From contig CM075101.1 of assembly GCA_037576195.1 (NCBI GenBank), positions 23,932,001-23,996,000 of the forward strand: 64,000 nt of DNA, read 5' to 3'. Shown piece after piece: positions 1 through 13,266 of this stretch (positions are counted from its first letter, which is position 1; each line of letters starts with the position of its first letter). Below the pieces are notes generated by a model. The model made no database searches. It saw nothing but the letters and a program-made list of their open reading frames with translations, and was not told the DNA's origin. This DNA comes from Phytoseiulus persimilis. Lineage: Eukaryota > Arthropoda > Arachnida > Mesostigmata > Phytoseiidae. The translations under genes were made by a program, and so were the position numbers.

Positions 1-2350
1 TCGGTCGATGATTTCATGTAGGAAGATGATTATGGCACGCATACTCACATAAAAGACGATCGAGTAGATCGTGAGAACCTTTTCAAACGAATAGCTCTAG
101 TGGATGTCAGCCAAAGAAACTCGCATTTTCGCTAGCTCCTGTGATTAATCCAAGGACCACATAAAACTACAGCATTATTCCTGAGGGGAGAATACCACAC
201 CATCATAACCCGGTTCGAGTCATCTATATCCTTCCTGCGATTCCTCGAAGCGGCGTCTCATCCTGTGACCATTGAGCCCGCAATGTTTCTTTATCTCAGA
301 CTCCGCCGCTCAGAATCAGTGGACAAGGCGTATTGAAGACGTATATCTCCATCGAATATATCGACGCCTATGACGTGATGATACACACATAAAAAATCTC
401 GCAAGCATGCTGACACACTAACCCCGCTCGAATACATTCAGGCCGTTCTCCTGCTGCGGACCTGCTTACGCTGTCGGGGGCGCGAACTGTTTGCGTCACA
501 TTCTGAATCCAGGAAGTTCCCGAGGGATAGAATATTGCTGTCTTGAAACCGATGGATTGAAACACTTCTCCATGTGATCATCGTCCTCAAACAGCTTCAA
601 GGAAGACGAAAACGTTGCCAGTGATTTAGAACACCCCTCTCAAACAGCTTGATAGCTGCTAGTGGAACAGCACAACAAGCCACTGTCATACGGGTCTTGG
701 TGCTCAGGAGGGATACGTGGGTAGAAGAGCAAGGGCGACGCAGCAAATAGTTTTTCTCCGAACGCCTCTCAGACAAACTACTAAGCTTATGGTCGGTAGG
801 ATATTTTGGCCGCTAAACGTGCAGTGAGTCGCGTCGGTCTCCACGGAGATCGCTCGCAACGGACTCATGGTGACAGAGAGCCCGAGGCCAATATCGCTGA
901 ATGCCGTCGTAAAGGGAAACAGAGAAACCAGTCGGATCGGATTTCCCGCAGTCTTCCCATTTATTGTCGCGACTTTACTTTTCTCGCTATCCCGGTGACA
1001 TAGACACGATACTTCTTAATAGGCCACAGTCACGGAAGACGCAACGATCGGCTTAGGTATTCTGTTTTCTAATCTCACTCCGAAACTGCTGAACAGGATT
1101 GATAAAACTTGAACCGCACGGCAAAAGTACAGATATCGCCATCGTTCGTTCGCAATATCCGCGTGCTAGATACAGATACGGTACGATTACATGTACGACA
1201 GGTGCGGGAGAAGTTGTTCAAAGCAGGAAGATGTTTCTTTGTCCCATATTGTTTTTTGTATTTAGGATTGCTACATATCGGGCTCATAATGCAAGAAACA
1301 TGAGATCAAAAACGACACTGTCGGAATGGAACAGCTGGGGAAAATTATACGAAATTCGTTCCGCAGACTGGTGTCAAGTTTGAACATATCATAAAATCAA
1401 TAAATGCTATGGAATCTGAGTTAGTCCAGGATTATTCGCTGTCTTTGTCAGTTGCAGGGAGGCCCGAAAGAAGTCTCAGATTGAGTTTTCTGAGAGAAAA
1501 ACAGGAACGCTTCAACCACAGGTTGAACCGGGGCGCAGAAATGCGAGGGACCGAAGTCGGGATACAGATTGCATTCGTCGATGGATGAATTGAATAGTAC
1601 GGTGAATTGTTTTCGAACCACCTACGGAAAAACGAGGCAATGATTTTCGGGGAGGACAGAAAATTGTGGACAGCATATAGACTTTGTCGCTTGTGATACC
1701 CAATGCGGGTGTTGGCAAACTTTGAAAGTTGAAAGACATTAGGATCGTGTTAGCAGAATCCATTTTCTCTGATAATTGATGATCTTGAGTACCATTTGAG
1801 GCTCCGTTACTTGTTTCGAATGATGGAATTGGAAATTCTCGGGACCATGGTCAGGTTTAGTCAAGAATAAGCCTTCGACCGTTCCCACTCCCGACAAAGC
1901 AACGTGGATCTCGTCGGTTCCTATAGTGTCATTTCCTTCGGAATCAACAAGACGCAAAAACCCGATGGCTCCATTGACGATGCCGTCGTCGATGTCTCAA
2001 CCGATCAACGTAGAGGAGGAGACCCGGAAGAGGCTTGGACTCAACAAGGACAGCACTCTGAAGGTGATACTAGACACAAAGAAAGCACTGGAGGAATGGG
2101 GAAACGCCAACCGCCAGAACAACGAACACCACCGAAGTAATGCCGCACAGATCAGCCACGCCACTGCCTCTTGGCTAGGGTCTCCTCCAATATACTTGGA
2201 GTGTAAAGATGAAGAGGAGATAATCAATAAATATCCATACATCCATCCATATTACAAGTTATCATGTACGGCTAACCAAGACAGGAGGGTCAAGCGTAAG
2301 GTAGATTCCCACTTCTTGTCTATTTCATCTGATGAACTTTTGTCCGTGCA
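1..2350. other. No recognisable gene
   Basis: I see no reading frame with family resemblance, no convincing exon set and no structured repeat here. A plus-strand ORF at 1926-2513 has a lysine/glutamate-rich stretch near its middle that looks mildly coding, but I do not recognise it and it has no clear splice signals. Confidence 0.5.
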
Positions 2351-2389
2351 CTCATCAGTTGCTATTGTTTCCGGCGACCAATGTAATTA

Positions 2390-2894
2390 TCAATGGCAGT
2401 CGAGTACCATTCTGGTGATCCGATTCTCTTGTTGTAGTTGTCGACGGCCCCATTTTTGTGAAAGAGACGTTTTCCACGTGTCTGTCACACCATTCTCGTG
2501 TTCTGAGTCGTGATTCGAATAACGAAAATCTCGCTGAGTGAGGGCGTCTCCATTGGCAATTTCTGTGAGCAGCGTTGAGACGATCAAGTTTTGTTGTTTT
2601 AGAACCGTTTCGAGAGAGTAGTATCCTGAAGACTGCCATAGAACAGATCGGTGAAGTCCCCGTTTCACCGTTCCATGAGGGTTCACTTCGCTGGTGCTTT
2701 CCTCCCAGGCCTCCTCGTTCCGCTCGTGTCCTTCCATGAATGTCTTCACCTTGAATTTTCTCTCTGTTCTCCTCCAGGAACCGGAGTTTACGTTCAGGAA
2801 CCGTCATCGCATGTTCCTTCTTCCCCGCTCCTCGTTCACAGCGTCTCGATTCCTGGACACTCCCCGAATCGCTTTCTGAGTCGATAATCTCCAC
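2390..2894 (-). pseudogene. Broken minus-strand ORF, unknown, possibly transposon-derived
   Basis: Two overlapping minus-strand frames both have coding-like composition. The upstream frame (from about 2887 down to about 2766) is rich in Glu/Arg/Lys, with a stretch reading ERKLRFLEENREK. The downstream frame (about 2770 to 2390) continues with acidic and helical sequence such as SLETVLKQQNLIVSTLL. They differ by one base of register near 2766, so the unit looks like one ORF broken by a frameshift. A GTGAAG there could instead be a splice donor, but no matching acceptor is clear. The composition resembles the accessory or DNA-binding ORFs of DNA transposons, and a Tigger relic lies about 250 bp away on the other strand. 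No family is recognised. Confidence 0.25.
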
Positions 2895-3129
2895 AATCTT
2901 GGCTTACTCACACTCTGTACCCACGATTGCAGATTTCTTTGATGTCCTCCCTCACTCATCTTTTTTCGGTGACTCCATAGTTTTATTTTTTAGAGAAAGC
3001 TTCGAGAAAAACCCTTCAACAATCAAAGTTAACGGATGTAGTTCCGATTTCCATTGTCGGATGAAACTCCCTGTGTCAAGTTTCACACCTCAAGTCCCGG
3101 CGCGAATCAGATTCGAGCATTGTGGTTCG

Positions 3130-4360
3130 TGCGAGTGTGTCATGCGAAGCCTTGAGTCTCCACGAGGATCTCGGATTATTCAATGTAGATGGAAACGGGA
3201 CAGGCTCCGAACCGTTTGATGGAAGTCGAGGATAAATCGATCGTTTCAAGCTACGAGCAGGCTTCCGCAACATCCGCATTCAAGGCGAGTCCGCCGGCGC
3301 CGACCACTAAGCGGCTGCGGTATTCCCAGAGCAACTTAGAGAACTGATCCAGATAAAAGGCTACTTGGATGAGCAGATCTTCAATGAAGATGAAACAGGG
3401 CTCTTCTGGAAGAAAAGTCCCTCCTGAACATTCGCAGCGCCTACCGTAAGATCTTTCAACGGTCACAAAATCGCAGGAGATCTTCTCACTTTCCTCCTAG
3501 GCCTCAACACGGCTGGAGACTTCAGGCTAAAGCCGAGGCTTGTTTACCGAGCAAAGAATCCTCGATCTCTCAAGAAAATTCGCAAAGAGGAACTGTTTGT
3601 GCTTTGGCGGTCGAATCCAAAAGCGTGAATGACAGAAGCTCTTTTCGAGAATTGGTAAATCAACTATATCTGCCCAGCGACAGAAAGATACTGTCGCACG
3701 GAGAGAATCGGATACAAAATCCTTCTACTCCTGGTTAATGTTCCGGGTCATCCAACGGACTGTCAACCATGAAGGAAAACATCGGAGTAGTCTTCTTCCC
3801 GCCAAATACGACTTCCTTGATCCAACCCATGGACCAAGATGTCATTTCAACCTTTAAGGCTTACTCCCCGCGCCGAACGATCCCAAGCTATTAAGGACGC
3901 GACGGGAGTTGATCCTGAGTAGGCCGAATTCAGGAAAACATACGACATCAAGAAAGTTGTCTTCAACATAGTCGAGGCCTGCGATGAGGTCTCGGCACAC
4001 AATATGAGAGCAGTTTGGAAAATCATTCTCCCAAATTGCGCGAGTGTGTCAGTCAACGATAAGAAGCAACGTACTGAGATTATTGGAAACATGGTGGAAA
4101 TCGCAAAGAAAGGAGGTCTCGATGACGTAAATACGGAGACCATAGAAGAGTTCATCAATTGGAAACCAGACGGGTTTGACAATCAGACGCTCATCGGGAT
4201 GGATCAAGAACGAGCTCACGAGGAGTGTGAGAACGACGAAGGCTGTATCGAGGTTCCACCAGAGGAGCTCACTGGTGACCAGCTAGCGAAGCTTTTTCGA
4301 ATGGCTGATGACTTGGCAGGATACATTTCCATGGTTGACCTGCGGCAAGAGCGAGATTGA
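3130..4360 (+). pseudogene. Decayed Tigger/pogo-family (Tc1/mariner superfamily) transposase
   Basis: Translated blocks follow the order of Tigger-derived transposases. First comes a helix-turn-helix/DDE linker (RFKLRAGFRNIRIQGESAG near 3245-3295), then IFNEDETGLFWKK (about 3380-3420), then a GDFRLKPRLVY block (3515-3545). A RIGYKILLLLV..PGHP block lies near 3705-3755, then FFPPNTTSLIQPMDQDV (about 3800-3845). The C-terminal tail (4004-4360) is an open 119-residue frame beginning with RAVWKIILPN. In-frame stops interrupt it at several places (for example after the WKK motif) and there is at least one frameshift. The second catalytic Asp, normally in LDNAPGHP, is lost because the sequence reads VNVPGHP. 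The element is therefore inactive. Terminal inverted repeats and TA target-site duplications were not found. Family membership is clear from motif order; the exact ends are estimates. Confidence 0.8.
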
Positions 4361-5199
4361 AGAACCACCGAAAACGTCTACAATGCAACCCGCGTTCAAA
4401 GAGACTCATACAGAGAGAAGTCTGCCCCTGAACCCAAGCCAAGGTTCTTCCTTGGCCGGATGCATGCTCGAAATCGTTGGGGAACTGGTGGAGAACTCAC
4501 GAAGTCGAGCTGCCATGTATCAAGTACCCCGTTCAGTACGGTTTCAAATAGGACGGTTGGACCCAGAACAGACCCACCGTACTGTTTGGTGTATTCCCGT
4601 ACAAGACAATTGCTCAGGCTGTCCCACAGCCGACAATCCTCACGGAAGAAGAGATAGCCCAACGCTTTCGCGAGATCGCGACACTCAACTTGACTTCCCA
4701 GGAGCCCTCATCTTATATCGAATCCCTTCTGACTCGAAATGAGAAAACAACCAAAAGTTACATGGTTAATCCACGGGCCTCATTCGGGATGAATAGTGGT
4801 GATCTTTTCCCACAACGCGAGTGATCATGTCTCAGTGTTTCCTGTGACGTTGGGCGACCATTGACGGGGTTGTTCCGTAAGTTGGGAGTTAGAGGGTTAG
4901 AGGACTCTAACTTAGAGTTGAAACTACAGGAGTGTCACAGTGGAGAGAACGAGGTCGAGTGTCTCGGTCACATTATCGAAGCCACTTATCATTGTGACAT
5001 ACATTGAAGCATTCCACAAATCACTCGGTGCTATGCTCTCGTCCAGTGCTGGATATTCACGATGGTGAAAACAAGTTTCAACTAGGCTGGACGTGGGAGA
5101 AAGTGGACAAAACACTTGTGGTCGTAGGTGAGTTTCCTCGCGATCCTACGCCGGTGGCATATACAAGGAGAGTAGTGGCGAATCTAGCGGGGGGCAAAG
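4361..5199. other. No recognisable gene; small hairpin
   Basis: This may include the distal end of the Tigger element. A 7-bp inverted repeat (GTTAGAG at 4888-4894 and CTCTAAC at 4905-4911) is the only structure seen. Confidence 0.3.
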
Positions 5200-5204
5200 G
5201 GGGC

Positions 5205-5386
5205 GCGTGCTCCGGGCGCGAAGCTGATGGGATGCGCGTTAGTGAACGAAAAACTGTAGGGATTCACAGTCAGGGGGCGCAAAGCTGATGGGGAGCGCAG
5301 TTCGGGGGCGCGAAGCTGATGGGGTGAGCAGTTTAGGGGCGCAAAGTTTATGGGGAGGGCAGTTAGGGGCGCAAACCTGATGGTGG
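5205..5386. repeat. Short imperfect G-rich minisatellite, about 30-32 bp period
   Basis: The motif GGGGGCGCAAAGCTGATGGG and variants recur about five times, beginning near 5213, 5273, 5304, 5336 and 5366. Units are 30-32 bp and end in a GCAGTT-like stretch. The first two are separated by about 30 bp of unrelated sequence. The repeats carry G runs and GCGC steps. No coding role is apparent. Confidence 0.7.
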
Positions 5387-8300
5387 CTCATCTTCGTTGT
5401 CTTCTTTTGCTCGGATAACTGCTCGATTTGGTCCCTGATCACTGATCACTCCTCGCCAACATGGGCGGGGGTCCTGATTTTTTCCGGCATGAAGACAGCA
5501 AAGAAATCTTTCGAATGGACTAGGATGATGGCGATTCAGGCACAGGGAGATTTTCGAAAGGTGGAATTGCAATGAAAATGAAATCGTCGCTCGCCGTTCT
5601 CGACGACTCGAGAATCCCTCAGCTTCAAATAGAAGTGAACAGAATCAAGATCGATGCACCTGACGAGGAGGAATCAGGGACAAAGTGAACCGGAATGAGT
5701 CGAAAATCGCTTCCAGAATTCACCACAATCATAGCGGAATACACAGAGTCTCCATGCGAACATTGAGGAGGGCGATACGCATCCCGAGGAAGCAGGCAGC
5801 GTCTAGTTGTGGAAAGCAACTCATTTGCGTCTGCTTTGCTGAAGGCATCCATTTCATATACGCCGTGCAGTGCTTCCGATGAAACTAATACACCGAAATT
5901 ATTTCGGTCCCAATTCTGCACTCTCTTCCTCCGAACTTGTGATACAGGAGCTCTGATAGTCTGATTGCCGGAGAAGGAACTCACAGTATGAGTTCTTGAT
6001 GCCGTCATTGGAACAATTAGAAGAGAACATGCTCGATTTCCCAGGCACCCTCCGATGAGCCGACTGAGTTTATTCTGTGATAATCAAGCACAAATCGGAA
6101 GCATTCGTCTGTGATACAGTGGGATAGACGGATTGATTCGTAACGGAAACTTCGATGAGAACCCGGAAAAACCACGTTCTCCTCACCCTCGTTCTTAGGA
6201 AGACGTTCCGACATCCGTGAGGATTCAGCAGGGAACAAAAGGTAAGCGTTCATTGACGACCCGACGCTTGGCGTTCCAGAATGGAAGACGATGTAATTCC
6301 ATAGGATGGCGCACTGTTCGAGATTATTACCTAGAGGAAACTCGGAAGTCGCGCCGAGTCGGGTACAGACGCCTGCTCTATGCTCATCGGCAGCTAACGA
6401 AGGCCCTCGAGGTCTGATGGAGTGATGAATTTTATGCAAATGAGCAGATGGTGACCAGGAGGTGAACCGCATGGGTTGAGAGCGGCCCGTTCGGCTGTTT
6501 TGTTTTATTTATTTCCCTATGTTTTCAGATGCTCGATGAGATCTACTCTCGCCAAGGCCCCGGTGGGTCTGATGCGCAGACAAGACAACGGCTGAGGCGA
6601 GCCTGTGATCGAACGATTGCCCTGCTCCCACTACAAGCTGATATGGAAAGCAAGCGAATCGACTTGAAAATCCTAATCTGCGCTCGGAAACCTGGAGTCG
6701 GAGCATTTATGACTTCAGTTCCAAAGAGAGTACTTGAGGTCGAAATCTCGTCACTCGATGAGACGTTGTTCAAGTCAAAGGCACACCAAACTGCAACCTG
6801 CTGCCTTCCATACGATGGCTCCATTGCACGAAAGTTCTCAGCGTTCTCTGTTTCTGCGTAGAAAATCATTTCAGTAGCCGCTGATTGATGAATTATGTCA
6901 ATTGACCGCTCATCCCTATTTCCGAGACCCCGACCACACGCTCGCTGCATTTCCATCGACCTCATTTCCATGGTGATCATCTGTGGCGCCATGGAGCTCC
7001 TACCTATCTTGAAGGCATATACAAGCTTGATACGTGACCGTGAGCAAAACAAGCCAAAACAGCCCCACCTGCCCAGAACGCATGTGTTTTGTTTCATGCC
7101 TTGGAACCCTCTATCAATCTCACATCGAGTTTTCCAGAGCCCCGACGGACAGCTCTGGTAGGTCCCTTGTCAACCAATTTACCCAACCTTTTGGCATGGA
7201 CAGTCGATCCCGAGATAGTTTTGGACTCAGAGTTCGATATGTCCTCTCCTCCGGAACAATCACCCCGCCCTTTCGAGGGTTGAATTTCATGGATCCGTCA
7301 TCTTCGAAATTCGAGGTCACCTCTGGGAGCGTTCCCATTTTCGTTCAGGTGTTTGCCATGAGGAGGAGATCGTCGGCAAACAACGATCCCAGAATAGAGC
7401 AATATTTATTTTCTCGCACATCCCAGAAGTCCCCCTGGATCGGAGCTCTGAATCCCAACCCTATCGCTCTTTATGGATTTTTTTTAGGGAATTTGACGTC
7501 AAAATCGGACTTCCGAATCGAACATCGGCTCGACGATCAACGAATTTCTCTCGGAAAGATCAAATAATTCCGAGAAATCGATATTGAGGGACAGTTTGCA
7601 GAAGATCTAGGCATGAATGGCGCTAAGACCTGTCCCCTAACATGGAGCCTCCATTTTCATCCGACTGCCAGCCTAGGGACGTTTATCGCAAGTTCGCATC
7701 GGGTCTAATTCTGACCTCGCAGTCGTTATCGGGAGGTGTGTTCCATGCGCTTTTTGGGAGTTCAACGAGATCCGTTATCAAGAACTTTCCGGCTCTGTGA
7801 GATTTCCTCATGCGGAATTACTCCCGTACAGGAGGTCTAGACTAACTTCCACAGCACACGACTTGATTTCCCTTGTAATACCAGTAGGGATTCTGGTGCC
7901 GCCGGAAGATGGATGCTCATTGGGGGCCGTTGACCTGCTGTTCGGAGCAGGATACAGGGGCGTCCTCGTCAAAGCCGGTAAATTGGAGATACCGACAACA
8001 GGAGAATGGTCATCAAATCAGGAGCGCTCCGGACCCAGTCACGAGTTCTTCTCGGTTGATGATTCTCTGCCTGTAGCTTTCCCATGAACGGATGAGATGA
8101 GTTTGGAACGACAGCGCGAGCACGTAAGAGGAAACGGTTTCGGGAGGACCGAAGGCTTCATTCAGCTTCGATGGATGAGTATTAGTTCTTCCGAGAGGTC
8201 AGTCTGGGCTATTCTTCGGGAGACTCTGTCCAGTGCCACCAGGCTTCCCTCCCACACCTGATCGGTCACTAATCGGTGTACCGATGGATTCCTCGGCCGC

Positions 8301-10440
8301 GCTTGTTGGAGCTTCGTCTAGAAGGATCGACAGCGTCCTCGTGACGACCCTCATCCATGGACGACGTGCGGTCAGAGAAAACGCCTCTCCGGATGTCTAA
8401 ATTCTCAGGAAGGAGGAGGGAGCCGAATGTTCAGCTATCGCCGACGGATGCCCGCTTCTTGTGTTACGGGTGTGGATCGCGGAAAGACCCTTCATCGGCA
8501 TGGACCAAACGCTACACGCCGCATTCATACCTACAAAAGTTGAAGATGGGCCAATTGGGGATCATACATCGCGTCAGTGGCTTGAAGGAAGAATGCTCCG
8601 TGGGCTGTTTGGGATGAACGAATGCCGATAATTCCAAGAGTTGGCGAATCGCGGATCTCGAACCAACGGCATTGCATACTCTCCATTTTGCGTCGCAGTA
8701 GCATTGATTTTCATTCTATTGCTCTGGGAATATTTTAGCATTCGTGCAGGAGTTCTGAGCGTGGTACTTCAGTGAAAGACGAGCGTTCTCAGAACGATTG
8801 AGCAACGACCCAGGCAGTCAGCAAATGGTCGATTCGGACAATGTCGTCTGGCGACCCATCCGAAAATTCCCCGGGGCGAAAAACACAGTCATTTCACTCT
8901 CCAGGCTCAAAGATGGGATCTACAAAGGAATGGGATGTAGTTTTACCCTCTGGAATGAATTTCCCAATCTGTCCTCTGTAGTACAACGATCTGCCGCCCG
9001 GCAACACGGCAACTGCGGGACGATTCGGTTCTCTCTGATCCAATGCCTCAGCCCCGTGTTTTTTTTTTTCCGCAGTCTCGTTCCGTCGCTCGCAGCCTGC
9101 TCGCTGTATGAGTGAATATGAAGAATCGGTAATTATATAAACCCCGCAGCAAAAATTCAGTATTATTCTCGTCTTTTTGAGCCAGAAATTTCACAAGATC
9201 ACATCGCGGATCACATTCATCTGACGCTGTTACATGTAGGCGGATCGTTGACAACAGCATACGTCATACACGGAGCAGGAATCAGACTCGGAATTCCCGA
9301 TTTTCCACATGCTCTGCCTCTGATCCATGATTGTAAGACGTGGGCTGACGTCTCCTCAAGCTGAGCTCGAGGAGCGAGCCCAGTGCAACCAAAGAGGCTT
9401 CACGGGACGCTGTTGGAGCGAGCAAGTGTGATCGTGTGGGCGAATATGTGTACTTCAAAAAGTTGTTCGAGGATCCCCGCGGGGATCAGTCGCAGGCGAT
9501 ACCTTTGGATGCAACAGATGATACTTTGCTCTTAGACATAACCACACAATCACATAGTCCAAACAGCGAATGAAGGTCACTCCGAATCAAGACCGACGGC
9601 GTGGGGATGGAGTCCCTTAGAGAGGCCCCAACAGAGAATTCGACTCTTGGAATCGGAGAAAGGAAAGAGAGGACTTGTTCCTGCAGAAGTCTTCTGCTCA
9701 GTTGATCGATCCCTTCCCGATCTGTTTATTTGCCAGTAAACCGAAGAGGTGTCCCAATATTGAAGTTCTGATCTTCTCATGTCGGATGGAGAAATGGGCG
9801 AAAATATTCGAGCTTCTTCTCGCGACTCAATAGTTCTCCTAGGAATACGCACGAGTATTGAGAACTGAGAATCCTGTAGCATTCACAACAGTCAGTGATA
9901 GAGTTTTTTCAGCATCCTGATGGGTTTCATGAGCGACGAATGATCATCAAAAACGCCTCCGTTCGGTCTGGAGCACGAACGGTTTAGCCTCGTGATTTGA
10001 TCATCGGCAGCTCTCGATTATAGGGTCTGTCGTACATTCCTGTTATGTTCCGGGGAACTCGCCCCGCCCCCCGTCAGGAATTCCACGGATTCAGTGGTTA
10101 TTCCTTTCCAAACCCCTGTTACCCGAAGCCGCAAAGCGACATCCATGACTCTCAGCGCTTACCACGAGGCTGCGCCGCAGGCCGATGGACCGTCCACACC
10201 GCGCCTGATCCCCCTCCCCTCAAACCAGCGATCTTGGAGCGGTTTTCTTGCGCCGATTAGTCCCGGATTCTGAGCATGATAACACTTCGTCGTGGGAAAA
10301 AAATATATATATTGTGATGGAGTTGCAATGCTAGCGATCAGTTGCTCGTTGATTGTACAATCGGGTCTCCGTGTCCTCCCGGTGCTGTTTCATCAGGATG
10401 AATTCCCTTCCCATGAGCGAAGTCCCTCCTGCCCTTTCCT
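5387..10440. other. About 5 kb without recognisable gene
   Basis: The ORFs here, including one of 177 codons at 7034-7567, resemble no family and lack conserved blocks. A TATATAAA at 9134-9141 precedes a TCAGT initiator-like motif at 9157-9161, but the spacing is short and no exon follows, so no promoter is called. Confidence 0.4.
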
Positions 10441-10450
10441 TTCCGTGTAG

Positions 10451-10458
10451 TATAAAAG
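10451..10458 (+). promoter_or_regulatory. TATA box, possibly of the CCAP gene
   Basis: TATAAAAG is a canonical TATA element. Start sites would be expected about 30 bp downstream, near 10481-10488 (GGCATTCATC). A short leader then runs to a strong splice donor at 10560. The link to the CCAP coding exon at 13.27 kb is inferred from strand, order and the 5'-splice site only. Confidence 0.4.
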
Positions 10459-10482
10459 CGTCCTGAGTCGCCGAGTTGGTGG

Positions 10483-10559
10483 CATTCATCAGCCGATACC
10501 TCTGGTCGACGCCAACTTCAACAACTTCCGAGAACCTATCCCGGTCACGCAACAGAGCG
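10483..10559 (+). other. Candidate untranslated first exon (CCAP leader)
   Basis: It lies between the TATA box and a consensus donor (GCG|GTGAGT, intron from 10560). It has no ATG-led frame of note, as expected of a 5'UTR exon. A matching acceptor (TTTCTCGTTCCAG, ending at 13254) lies 12 bp before the CCAP start codon. The implied intron of 2.7 kb (10560-13254) shows no other gene. Exon boundaries need transcript support. Confidence 0.3.
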
Positions 10560-13266
10560 GTGAGTTAACTCGTTTTTAAGGCATGCGCTTTGTCTTTTCA
10601 ACTTCGAGGTCGTTCCTCCCTCGTTCGTGGAGCGAGCGTTCTCTCGGAAATCATCTTGGATCACCGCCTAGCAATCATCGCCTTTTTGATTCGCTGACGA
10701 TTGAAGGGAAGATGGTGATATTCGTAGTTCCAACGAGAACATCTCCTCGAGTTTGAGATCGCCATATTGAAGTTTCTTATCCTGTAGAGTGCTTGATGAT
10801 CGTTTCGGACGCGCCTAGCGCCTGCCCAGAAATGTTCATGCAATCGTAAGATCAATTGAGCTGAACTCGCGAGCACCAAGAAGCCCGTCATTCTTTTGAC
10901 GTTATGACTTCTCCGTCAATCACTTCAAATCTCAAGTAATCCTCACGACTACTGATATCGCTCAGCTTCTCATCTTGGGAGACGAAGATTATCTAACGGA
11001 CAATTTCGGACATAGATTCAGACTCCTGCTCGAGCTTGGCATCCGAGCTCGGGTTTTCATTTCCGCAAGCGCTGTGTGATTGAAAGTGGTTCTTCCTCCC
11101 AGGATCATAAAAGAGCATAGTGGAACGAGGACCATGTTGGCATCAGGTTTCACACAAGAATGATAGCTCTAGAGATATCTTCGAAATTCGCTTGTTCGAG
11201 ACGAGCCTGGATCTCCGAGTCAGTCGTATTCCTCGTGGGTGCAACGGATCAATTGCAATTTGTCACGGGATCGAAACGCCGAACCATGTCAAGAGACTGA
11301 GCTCTAGGAGAGTCGCTATGCCTGAAAAAAAGGCGAGAGCAGGAATTGACTCGGAAGGTCTGTCTGCGAATATTCTTTGTTCATCTGTCGTCTCCCCGGA
11401 ATAGGCGGTCAGTGATCGCGGTCGGATTGGGACGGAGACTAGACCCGCCTCCTATTCGACAATCACTGGGAGCGGTTTTTATCGACAAAGGTCGGCGATC
11501 CCGAGTCGATTTCTCTGAAACAACTCACCCCTTGGTCTACGACAATGCGGCATCCGACAATGGCCCTTGCGAACGAGGGACTTGACGAATCGTATGAATA
11601 GTCTCCTCTGGTCCGGTAATCGTCAGGGTATATCGTGTTCGGATCCGATTACCAAGCCGCTGCCGAGGATGCTTGTAGAAAAACTGGCCTGTTCGTAGCG
11701 TTTGAGCAGGGAATGCTCTCCGTCGGGCTCAGTGATCGCTTGAATCGGTGCGGGACTAGCATAATCGTGCTAATAGATCATGAAAAAGTCTCGGCTGTTC
11801 CCAGAGATATCAAGCATGACTAAACAAAACTCCCCGTTTCTCGGCTCACCGAGCCGTTCCGAGCTCGAATCGCGGGCTCCGATGTTTTTCGGTGAAACCG
11901 AAGCTCAGCAAGGACGTTCTCCCAGAGTGCACGGGCAAGTGTCTGCAACACAGTTATACGCTCGAATTATTCAGTCGAAAACGTTGTTTCACGGCCATTC
12001 GGGAGCTGGATTGCCTCTCTGGGTCCAAGTTGGTCGGCGAAGTCTCGAAAGGGGAGCGAGGCACATGAACTATCCGAACGCTAAAAAGTTCAGCCGCAGA
12101 AACTTAGCACTCGTGTCCATCTCCACATCAAGCGAACGGCCGTCTGTCCTTGGTTCCTGTTGGGTTCCATGCATAAGGGCCTCTTAACGTTCCGACGTTG
12201 TCAAATCGTTCTTTCTCGCTCGCTGATGAGGTCTCCTCCCTTGTTTAGGGTTACACCCATCCGATATTCGACGGATATGAATGCCACCCATCTCGAAAGT
12301 AGACTCTTCCTCTCAGCCTCCTTGTACCGGGTCCAAGCTTCGGAGGTCCTCCTCAAACCTACTGAGTGAATGCCATATTTCGACAAAGCCAGGTCGAGAT
12401 TCTTTGATCAAACATTCGAGAGGGCCGATCAGCGAACACCTTCGAAACAGTTTCTCCTCTTTGGAGAGCTCTTTGATAGCTCCTTCCTCGAGAAGAGAAT
12501 TGTAGAATAGATAGCTCCGTTGGTCGAGAGTTACAGAGTCGGGAAACAGGAGGAAGCGGTGAGGGGACCGTCGAACGTCCTTCAAGCCTATGGGTTGTGG
12601 ACCTTTTCTTCATAAGCTAAAGTGGCAAAGCTTGTCCAGTGGTGTCCCACCGTGAGCGCGCCTGTTGCCAAAGGCGCCGATTTGGCCAAGTGCTCCCACG
12701 ATAAATGATCATTGAGCTGTCGACATCAACGCTGAAAATCTGCTCGCGACACACGAACCGTGTTAGCTGACGATGGTTTGTGTGCCACCCTGATTCTCTT
12801 CTGAGAGCTTTTCGAGAGTACTCGGCCAGTGTGTGACGACAGCCGTTGGAAGCGTACGAATAGGGCCGCGAAATTCGTATCTTCCTTCCTCGTTATCGGA
12901 AATTCCGACGCAGTGCAGGCGTGGGCCGCGATAAGAACTTCTTCCGCACCCGAGGATCGCTACGAAAAATGAGATCAGAAACAGCTCCCAGCGTGCATTT
13001 GCTTCCTTTTGCTGATGCTGACGTGTGATTTACGACTGGAGACAAATTAACGGACTTGTGTGCCCAATTAACGGAGTCAAGGAGCTTGAAATGAGCCTGC
13101 GGGAGCCCGTACACTCACCTCATGGGGCATTCACCTGTGGAATCCCCAGCGGTTATGCATGCGCGAGTCGACGGCAAAGCGGAAGAAGGTGCCGGAAGAA
13201 GCCCTCGGAGGCGGCCCAGATGGTTATGACTAAGCCTAATGTTTCTCGTTCCAGATTTTAGGCACC

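Noticed and set aside
9134-9162. TATATAAA followed by a TCAGT initiator
   Set aside because: Spacing is shorter than usual and no exon, donor or ORF follows.
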